Assembly (NCBI GenBank): GCA_039105265.1
Contig: JAPFFF010000002.1
Location: forward strand, 434,001 to 498,000
Reading direction: 5' to 3'
Length of the DNA: 64,000 nt
Source of the DNA: Tritrichomonas musculus
Taxonomy: Eukaryota > Parabasalia > Tritrichomonadida > Tritrichomonadidae
The notes under the pieces were generated by a model. The model ran no database searches and was not told where the DNA came from. It saw only the letters and a list, made by a program, of their open reading frames with translations. Made by a program: the position numbers and the translations under genes. Of the stretch, positions 9,511 through 19,000 are shown piece by piece. Position 1 is the stretch's first letter. Every line of letters starts with the position of its first letter.

Positions 9511-10656
9511 TCAGGATCTATTGGGGGCATCTTCATCAACGGCAGCAGCTAATCGAGCATCAATATATGTATCTGAAAATGGAGCTGGTGGTGGTGCTGA
9601 AGTATTGAATTCAGATGGGCCCATGACATATTCACCTGGACAAGACCCAACAACTCTTACTCCACCGACTGCTGGGTTTATTTCGCTAGCAATGGAATTA
9701 ACGACTCCATCATAAGCATGAGTATTCGTGTTATCTTTAAATGCAGATATCATTGAGCGTACCATATTCATAGTAGATGCTTTACCGTTTTCACTACGTT
9801 TCAACTTATCGAATTCTTTCTTAGAGAGGGTGTTATGTGGATCTAATGCTGATTTAAGTGATTGATTCCATATCTTTGATGAGATTTTACCGATGAATTT
9901 CAACTTCTCAGGACCCGTCAATGCACGTCCGATACCACCTTCAACGATTGCAGCATCATCATCAAAGCATGGTTGGAAGAGGTATTTCTTGAAGATAGCG
10001 TATGCAGATAAATTCTTGGGTGCTGTTGATGTGTATCGCTTATTATTAACTGCATCTTTATAGAATGGGAAGTTCTGATCGTAGTAACTAGTATCGAGGC
10101 GAACTCTACCGACATTTGCAACTAAGTCTTGTGATGTAGCATCATCGTAACCGAAGTATTGAGGATTGAATTGATCGCGAAGGAAATCTCTCTTATTATA
10201 TACTTTAACTTCATTTCCGTGAGCATCAACATGTGATTTACCTCGCTGATTTCTTACTTGTGCACGTGCAGCCCTTGTTGGAAGTGCTGGGTTATATACT
10301 AAATCGTCAGCCCATTCACTCTTTTTTGTAGTCCATCCGTTAACGATTAATGGATTACCGCGTTTATCATAAACGATGACATCAGGGATATCATCACCAC
10401 TAACATCAGTGAGATTCGCTAATACTGCAGGACCGTTGGGATCACGCTTATTCAAGTACCATGGTGAGTTAGGTGATGATTGATTGTGTTTCTGTATCAT
10501 AGATTCAGCGTTTTGTGGAGCGATAGCACTCTTAACACGTTTAACATCACGTTTGATATCGAGAACTATATTTATCAATGAATCCATACAGGGTTTCTTC
10601 TCAGCAGTTACTTGCTTAGGAGTATATCGCAATTGAGGGCAATTTTGTTCTGTCAT
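9511..10656 (-). CDS. Maverick probable virion protein with FG-GAP-like motif (381 aa)
   Basis: This is the only fully open large gene of the Maverick block. The ATG at 10656 (MTEQNCPQLRYTP) is chosen over an upstream frame extension because a T-tract box precedes it and the context matches the capsid-like gene start. Residues about 80-105 read DVSGDDIPDVIVYD, close to the Asp-rich calcium loop of FG-GAP/VCBS repeats. The middle is basic and polar, then follow PFYKDAVNNKRY, an acidic FDDDAA turn, and a Pro/Ala-rich C-terminus. There is no signal peptide or membrane segment. It is oriented with the ATPase, 87 bp upstream of it. A penton, minor capsid or internal virion protein is plausible from context; a specific role is not shown. 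Confidence 0.65.
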   Translation of the reverse strand: MTEQNCPQLRYTPKQVTAEKKPCMDSLINIVLDIKRDVKRVKSAIAPQNAESMIQKHNQSSPNSPWYLNKRDPNGPAVLANLTDVSGDDIPDVIVYDKRGNPLIVNGWTTKKSEWADDLVYNPALPTRAARAQVRNQRGKSHVDAHGNEVKVYNKRDFLRDQFNPQYFGYDDATSQDLVANVGRVRLDTSYYDQNFPFYKDAVNNKRYTSTAPKNLSAYAIFKKYLFQPCFDDDAAIVEGGIGRALTGPEKLKFIGKISSKIWNQSLKSALDPHNTLSKKEFDKLKRSENGKASTMNMVRSMISAFKDNTNTHAYDGVVNSIASEINPAVGGVRVVGSCPGEYVMGPSEFNTSAPPPAPFSDTYIDARLAAAVDEDAPNRS

Positions 10657-10665
10657 TTGAGTCTG

Positions 10666-10676
10666 AATAAAAAAAC
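10666..10676 (-). promoter_or_regulatory. T-tract box upstream of 381-aa virion protein gene
   Basis: The minus strand reads GTTTTTTTATT about 9 nt before ATG 10656, followed by CAGACTCAAATG. Confidence 0.4.
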
Positions 10677-10730
10677 GATATCTCATAATCACATTCACTA
10701 ACGATTATCCCACTGACCCCTCGATTCACC

Positions 10731-10883
10731 ATGCTCATCAACGTCATTCACTCACGAATCTTATACTGTATAACGCCTCTCAATATCTTACCGTCGTTTC
10801 GATACCTATTAAAACACCATCAAATCTCCACAACTGATTTATCGCGTATTAATTATCACTCACGTCGTCAAAACAATTCTTAG
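10731..10883 (+). CDS. Possible short Maverick ORF cut at repeat R1
   Basis: An ATG-initiated frame of 50 codons (MLINVIHSRILYC) runs to a TAG that lies inside repeat R1. The composition is less A+T-rich than the flanks and looks codon-like. It could be the 5' end of a Maverick gene truncated at the R1 junction, or chance. No T-tract box precedes it. Confidence 0.2.
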   Translation: MLINVIHSRILYCITPLNILPSFRYLLKHHQISTTDLSRINYHSRRQNNS

Positions 10884-11665
10884 GTATATCCCAGCCCAAC
10901 GTGGAAAAGTAAACTTTGCAAAGATAATTATTTTAGAATGTCTTTTCCTAAAGCTCAAACAAATTCAAAAAACTCATTAAATAAGATTGTTTTACAAAAT
11001 AATTCTTTTATTAATTCCAGTATGTTTTATTTTCCTTATAAACAAATGAATTATCGATAGTTTTTTCATCTGCCAACTATGTGCTGGAATTTGTACGATA
11101 GTTATTTTGTAAATCGCTTTTATTTAGTAAATTTGGCGAATTTGCTTGAGTTTTTGGAAAAAATATTAAAAATGAATAATCTTTGCTTGGTTTGCTTATC
11201 CATGATGCTTTATAATAACAATAAAAATGGAAAAAGTGATTTGAACGAATTGGGAATAGAATTTTTAATATCAATATGAAGAAAATTAGAAAACAATTTC
11301 TTGCATAAACTCATAATTTTCAAAATTTTGAAATTCGCCTTTTAGGTAAAAAAAAATTCGCCTCTTAGGTTAAAATAATTCATATGACTTGTGGTATGAA
11401 CATAAAAAATGATAAATTTCGAGTTCTTCCTCATGAAATATAAATTACTTATATAATTATATTATAAAAAATTGTTTTTTGAATTAAGATAACCAGATTA
11501 GGATTCAATTTTTTTCAAAAAAATTAATTATTTTTATCTTAAATTCCTCTAGAAAAATGTCTTTTTTATATTATATTTATCATTAATACTATCATTAAAA
11601 AATTATATTTTGAAAGAAAAATGATCTGTCGAGAGGATAGAAGTTTCCATACCTTTCGTTTATTT
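10869..11665. repeat. Dispersed repeat R1 (uninterrupted copy)
   Basis: It matches 42936-43129 plus 43833-44465 in the same orientation at high identity by eye (TATATCCCAGC.CAACGTGG, later GATCTGTCGAG). It contains no conserved coding frame: the one open frame in R1 loses its ATG and frame in R2. Compared with R2 it is the empty site for a 703-bp insertion at 11052-11063. Confidence 0.8.
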
Positions 11666-13075
11666 TAATATTTTTAAAATCTTTATTTTTAATAGAGGGG
11701 CTTATGATTTAAACTTTAATTTCTTATTATGATTAAATAAACAATAATAAAAATCATATAAAAATGCATTTACTAAAATTTTTAATGATATCATATCTAC
11801 ATTGCCATTTCCATATAATTTTCGCTTTTCATAATCCCAAAATGCTTATTGTAGTTTGTGTGTTTGTAGTAATTACAAAATTTTAAAAATAATTGTTTAT
11901 ATTTTCCAAAATCAAGCATTTTTATAGTGTTATATATGACCATTTAACCTCTCAAATCAATGGAGTAAACCCTTAAATATTAAGGTTCTCCTTTCAAATT
12001 CAAAAGATTAAATTCAATGAGATTTCACAAATAAAATATACATAAATATCGTTTTTAAAAATGAATTAAAATATAAAATTTATATAGATATATATTTCAA
12101 ATGATTGAATAAAAACATTTTTATGAAATCTTATCGATTTTGTTTTTTTACAGATAGAAATCATAGAATTAACAAATCAGTAAAATTTTGAATGAAATAC
12201 GATTTAATCGTTGAGGCCATAAACTTTTTTCCGAAAAATGCTCTATTGAATTATTTATTCTATGAGTTAATTCAATATTGAATGATTTACTTTTTTTTTG
12301 GGAAGGAGAACCTTAAAAATTCATTTTTATTTATTGCTAAAGAATGAAACTTTTTTTTATCTACAAAAAATTGTTTTATATATAAAAGACAAAATGAATA
12401 TCTGGTTCTTTTTTATTTTGATTGACATAAAATATAAAGGATTGGGATAAGCATGTTATTTTGAGAATCGATATCAGAATTGACACTTTTTTAAGCTTGA
12501 TAATCCACTATCAATTTGCAAACATGATATCTCAGGAAATAGTTAATAAAATCAGAAATGTTGTATGAAAAGTATTGTAAATTGGATAACGATATTATAT
12601 GTCAATCATAATCAGACATTTTTCTCTTGCTAAAAATCATTTGATTTTATTTTTCTCCTTGTAAAATAATATTTCACTTGGGTAAAACATATATTATCAT
12701 TTATTATTAAGCAAAATAAAAATGGCGTATCCCTTTCGGCCGTACGCCGTAATTGAAGATTTTTTATGTAAAGTATTCAAAAAGTTGCACTTTTGCCGTG
12801 TGACGTAGAAATTTTGTAAAATAAACTATTCAATGAACGACCAAATAGCCGTATTTTACAAAACCGCCGAAGGGCTAAAAATGGCGCAAATCTGCAACGT
12901 CGAGATGAATACGGGTATCTTGGTTTATTTTTGGTAAAAAATCTATTAATTTGAAATATATTCTAATTATTTATATGTAAATAATATATTTCAATATAAA
13001 AACAAATTATCGAAATTGGCTTCTGCCCTATGAACTCTAAAGTGGAAATTCTATTTTATATTTAATAATTGAAAA
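11666..13075. other. Intergenic region with a G+C-richer island at 12722-12937
   Basis: Mostly A+T-rich and empty. Between 12722 and 12937 the composition changes sharply. Two short ATG frames lie there: 28 codons from 12722 (MAYPFRPYAVIEDF) and 34 codons from 12833 (MNDQIAVFYKTAEGLKMAQ). They look like codon-structured fragments of a decayed foreign gene; I cannot name the family. Confidence 0.4.
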
Positions 13076-16000
13076 TTAAGTTAGAGGCAGCACATGAATT
13101 TTGGCATCATTTGATATAATTATGAAAGAGTTCCAAGATGAATCATAATGAACTTTCACAATTTTTGGTTTTAATTGAATTGAAGGGATCATCTTAAATT
13201 TTCTTTCCAAAGGTTTCAAAACTTCAAAATAAAAGATACAATAAGGTTTTTCTTGGCTTTCAAAGCCAATAAAGTCAAATCCTTCAGAAGAACAGAATGA
13301 GAACCATCTATCTATCTTTAAAAAGTCATTTACGCATTGAATTAGAGTTCCATTAACGCTAAAAATAAATAATCTAAATAAAGTATTTACAACAATAAAT
13401 CCCCATCTGTTAGTTATCAAAATTCTTCTTGGAATTACATCATCATTATTAATAATATTAATATCATCATCATTATTATTAATATCAATTAATGACACTG
13501 TTTTAATTTTCTTTCCTGTAGCAAGGTTTCTTATTCTAATTTTACAGTCATCACATCCGAGAGCAAATACTTTTAGATTTTCATTCATGGCCATACAAAT
13601 AACTTTATGGCTAACAAAGCACACATCTCTTACATTCTCTAAATATCCCCTTTCAGACTTCGGTGGTGATAATAATGGGCCTTTCATTGAAATTGAATAA
13701 TATGAATTAAGTGGTGGCTTAATGCACAAAGGATCATAAAAGCATTCGAGTGATTGGGAAACAATTGATGGAGTTCTCATGAATAAACTATGTGAAAAGA
13801 GGTGTTGTTCAAAGAAAACATTTGCTTTTTCAAATGATCCCTCTTGAGTAAAAGTGTAAAGTGATTTTTCATCAAGTACAATTACCCCTTTATTGATATC
13901 TGATATATATATTGATTTGAGATTAGAATTTTTAATTTTTGACTTTCTGCCAATTTCATCACATTTGGCATTTCCTCCACTGTCAAAAGTTACATTAATA
14001 AATGAAACTATTCCTGTATTATAGACGATACAGAATGCATTCAAAGATTTATTTTGAAGTTTCAATGGAGAAGCAAAAATAATTTTTTGTTTTGATATCA
14101 GATTACCATTACTTCCAATAGTACACTTTATATCAAGTTCCTGAGGAGTAGGAAAGGTTGGAAGAGTATGATTAAACTCACTACTGCTTATAGCATTCAA
14201 ATTACGTGAAGAATCTAAATTATTCGATTCAAAATCATTTGAATGCGAATTGATCGTATCCTCATTTAAATTAATTTCTTTCTTTTTAATAGCATTAGGG
14301 AAGTTTTTCTTTACAAATTCATGTATAAAATGCAAGGAAGCACTTGATTCAAGCAATTTTCTGTTTTCATAAATTTCCATCAAATCTTTATTATTATTTG
14401 TTTCATCAAAAAAGTAATAAACTTCAGGCTTTGGAAAATCAAGAGCTTTCTTTAAATCTTCTTCATTTTCTGAAATTGTTGAATCACCTTTCAGCATTTC
14501 AGGTGAAGGAAAGATAGGATATTCATTTGAATTAGACAAATATGTTCTACCATTCATCAGATTTACTGCATTTAAATAGTCAAATGCTGTTATTTTCTTT
14601 TTGTTATTCCAAAGGCTCAACGAATTTAGTAAACTTGAAAAGTAATTGATAACATCATCCTTTGTCGACAAAATTTGAAAGTCAAAGGCTGAAGAAGGAT
14701 TTATTGATGAAGACGAAGTTGTCACTAAAGGCAAATTTGACATATTAGCATTAGTAAAGTTTTGAGCTGAGCTTATATTATTATTATTATTATTATTATT
14801 TGAATTTTTTCTATGATGCTGTAACTTTTTCAATACTTCAAAGAAATTACTGTTATTTCTATTGAATTCGATCAAATAAGATTTATTGAACAATTCTTTT
14901 GTTAAAATTAAAATCGTCTTTTGATTAATATATATAACTTTCTTTAGCATTAAGAAAGGAACATGTTTAAAATGATCTGGCCTGTTACTAAAGTTTGACA
15001 GAAAAATTTCATTTTCTTTAATTTCTAAATTTGCTGAAATTTGACGGTTTAATGTGATTATATAAATTTGCTCACTAACCGTCGGATTTGAGAGGCTATC
15101 GGAGAATCTAAGAACGTGACGATTTGACGTCTTCTTCCTTTTCATTAAATGCGTGTAATACAAGTAATTCAACGTTGTATCGCGTGAAAAAGTCTGCTTT
15201 TCTTCAATCATTATTTTGAATAGTTCAGCGATACGATTGAGCTCGTCATGCTCAAATTTGACCATTAGCTGATCGTCATTTTTAACGAGTTCTTTTTCAA
15301 CAAATGAAAAAGTGACAAGCTGAGAAATAACGTTGATAACGCCCGTGAAGTCATCCGTTATTTTCATCGTAAACCAGTCAAAAATTGTGTTCATTCTGTC
15401 AAATTCATTGACATCTCTGATTTCTGTGTGTTTTTGGTCATTGAAATGATGCAGAATTTTCAACAAGTCATGAATTGTAAATTCAGGCACTTGTGAAAAG
15501 AAGCCGTTTTTCTTCATTGGAACGTCAGGCATTTGAAAGTCAACCGCCAATAAAACGGTTGATATAGAGAGAACTTTTTCAAGCAAGAACTTTTCATTCA
15601 GGACGTTATTTTCAACATCAATTTCAAGATTGTAACAAAAATTGAATGGTTCAGCCTTCACTTTTTCAAAGAAATCTGCCAAAGAATTGAGAGTGTCGAT
15701 TTTCACTTTTTCAGAGGACTTTGAAAAATTATTGAATCCGTTCACATCATGCACTTTTGAGTTGATTATTTCATCATTGTATTTTCGCCCGTTTAAATTG
15801 AAAAAGATTGCCATTATTGAATTTCTCAAAAGTGAATAAATCACCTTTGTATCGTTGAATGATTTCAATTGATCAGGGACGTTTGACAATTTATCAACCA
15901 TCTTAATAAGAATCAGTCGAATTGGATCGAAATTATTTGAAGAAGAAGAATAATTCTCAATTTCAAAAGAAATCAGCATGATTAATGAAATGACATTCAT

Positions 16001-19000
16001 CAATGAATCAACGCCGATTACAATTGAATAATAAACAGAATTAGCTGCAATGTAATCGAAGATTAAACTTCGTGTCATTTCATCAGTTGAAGGAGCCATT
16101 GCATAGAAAAGTGGGAAAACAAACCATAAATATTGGTAGTTATTATTCAAAGGCAACAACTTTTTCAATTTGAAGTCTTTTGAAACGTATTTCAATAAAG
16201 TTGGCAGCAATGATGAACTGTCAGGAATTGCTGTCACTTTTTCATGTTTAAGAGTGAATGCAATTGCTGTCGTTAATGAGAAAAGATTCGGATTTTCAGG
16301 GATGAATTTTTCTAATTCAATTAAAAGACGATCAAGATCAATTGAAAGCAATTTCATGATTGAAACAACATGCGAAGGAAAGTCAACTTGATACAACGAA
16401 TGCAAGCAAAGAATTGTATAAAGGACAAATTGTATAGAATTGTCTTTATTTGAATCATTCTTTAATTCGTCATTCATCATCGATAGCAAATGATTGCAAG
16501 CTGGATATTTTAGCTTCAAAAGTGGAACTGTCATCAAATGAATCAATCGAAGATAGGTGATCTTATTCGATGAATTCGAATAATACGAGAACAACAAGTC
16601 ACAATCGTTGTAAGTCAAATGTGTTGATGATAATCGTGCCAGAAACTCAACGAAATCATCAATGATATTACTGTCATTTATATGCTTATTAAAGAAGATT
16701 AAAAAGTAAGAAAAATATGATTTCGAATGCAAAAACGATTTGTATTGATTCAAGTCATTTGAAATATGAATTAAAATGTATTTGAAATTGTTGTTTCGAC
16801 TCTTTTCCCAAAGTGCGAAATTAAAAACAACATCTTCAAGCCAATAAAATTTAGTTTGTTTATTCTCAATTGAATTGACAACTCGAATTACACACTTGAA
16901 CATCTCATATGTAATCGTGTACGGCTTGTTGAATAAGATGGAGGCGAAATCAGCAGATAAATGTTGATTATTTGACTTGCAAAGCACAAAAGAAAGCAAA
17001 GAAATAATCTTGGACAAATAAGATTGATTATTTGTGAAATCTTGAATTAACGATTTAATGAATTCATACTCAAAATGACAGATGCATTCATCAAGCATTT
17101 CACAATCAAAGCAGTCTTTGGTGAAATACAAATTCAATGGATTTTTAATCACAATTGAAAATGAACGACATACTTTTATATCTTCTTTAGATGGAAAATT
17201 GCATTGATTCAATGTAGAGAAGAAATAATCATTCGGTGCTCGATCAGAAAATGAAATACAATCTTGAATTTCATCCCTTGAAATGCAACGGTTATAAATT
17301 CTAACAGATGAAATTGAGCCGCATTTTTTGTCATTCAAATGAATTTTACTATTTTTGCCAAAATAACCGCCAAGTTTCAGTTTAATTGGGCCAGATTCAA
17401 AAACAATGTCACAAAAGTCTGAATCATGAAGTCTTTCCATGTTCCTGTATGTGTTCACTGAGTATTCATACTTGCCATTGGCACCGTCAGATTTGACTCT
17501 TGTGAAGATGATCGTGTAAAACTCCCAATGATTGTAGTTTATTCGCGGACAAAGGACGACTTTCGTCTGAAGATCGCGACGTTGGAACTTGGCACATAAA
17601 ACGCCATTAATCAAACAAATTGAGAATGATTGATCGGCTTTGTTTGAAAAAGTGATCAATTCAATTCCTGAGGCAGCATTTTTGAAAAATAATTGATCAA
17701 TCTTCAACATGAAAAAGAACGAAAAATGATTCTTTAAGACGTTCGATTGAAGACCTTCAACTGTGCAGAACTCAGAGATGTTTCCTATTTCATATTGGTT
17801 CTTCGGTTCATTTGACAAGGACAGCAAAATAGATATCAATATGTCTAAGGTCAAATTGATTGACCTTAGGTTATCGTTTGGCAAAGTCAGTATTTGAGTG
17901 AAGTAGTTCGCTACTTCGCCGTTTGATTTCGATGAGCAAATCAAAATGACAAGGTCAACGATCATTTTTATTGTATTTTTTGAATTCATTATTTCGTCAT
18001 TTATTAATTCAGTCAAATTGAGCTTATAACCGTTGATATTGACCATTGGATCGTGATTTAAGATGTGCAACAAAATCAGGTCGACTTTCCCATCATGAAG
18101 AGCTCTGCAATTAAATTGAGAAATTTCCGCCAAATTGAGTAACTTGTCAATAATTCTATAGGTCTGTTTGGAGTCATTTTTAAACTTGAAAAATAAAAAT
18201 GGCAGAAAAAGTGGACGCTTAATCAAAAAGACCGATTGTGAAGTGACCGAAAAACTAGATGAAATTAAATTCAAAATTTCAGTGTACGTTATGTATTGAA
18301 TATTATCGATCAATATTTTATAATGACGATAATCCAAGCTGAAAGACATTCCGTCTTGTGAATGAAGAGACAAGATAGAAGTCAAGAACGAAATTGAATT
18401 TTTCGTTGCATTTTCAGAAGGTGAAACAGCCAATTTATCAATCATTAATTCCAAAAACGGTTGGAACAGTTTTACACATTTTGGTCTCAATTTTGAAATT
18501 TTAGCAACGAAAGTGAAGATGACTTGATCGATTTGGTCATAAGTGTTTGCTGATTTATAAAGGAAATCACGCAAAGGAATCAAAGAATGATATTTAACAA
18601 GTTTTGTTGATGAAATGTTAGAAGCAACAGAATTGCTGTAATTTGAAGATTTGCTATAATCAATGTCGAGTCGAGAAAAAGACTGACTCAGCACTGAAAG
18701 AAGAAACATTTCACTCAAACCCTTTTCAAAAATTATTTTGAAAAAGTTGTCGATGAATGACATTGAAGACAAGCATTCAATGTAAGTGTTGGGTGTCTTT
18801 AAGTATAGGAAGATGAACGATAGAATTGTACTTCTAGTTTTTGAAGGTGCCTTCAAAAAGCGAAGTGCATCGTTGACCTCAGAAATCAATTCAAAATCTT
18901 TATCGGTCATGAGTAACTTCACTGGAACATTGTAATAATAACGGCCAATTATTTCTGTAAACAAAAACGGTTGGTTATGAAAATATTTCAATATGTAATG

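Larger units (their letters stand above)
3858..10880. mobile_element. Decayed Maverick/Polinton block (no PolB)
   Basis: A protease of the adenain/Ulp1 type, an rve-type integrase, a packaging-type ATPase and capsid-like genes lie together within 7 kb. That is the diagnostic Maverick/Polinton gene set; these elements are abundant in trichomonads. Genes lie on both strands, with integrase and capsid gene convergent. The base composition is less A+T-rich than the flanks. Seven of the eight recognisable genes carry frameshifts or in-frame stops, so this copy is not autonomous. No protein-primed DNA polymerase and no long terminal inverted repeats are visible. The left edge has lost the protease 5' end, and the right edge is cut inside repeat R1 near 10,880. 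The boundaries are therefore approximate. Confidence 0.8.

Noticed and set aside
9503-9715. Plus-strand frame opposite the 381-aa Maverick gene
   Set aside because: Shadow of the minus-strand coding sequence; begins without a credible ATG context.
3858-10880. A complete, active Maverick
   Set aside because: No PolB, no terminal inverted repeats, and disabling lesions in most genes.
11079-11279. Open frame inside repeat R1
   Set aside because: The ATG and the reading frame are not kept in the second copy R2, so it is not under coding constraint.
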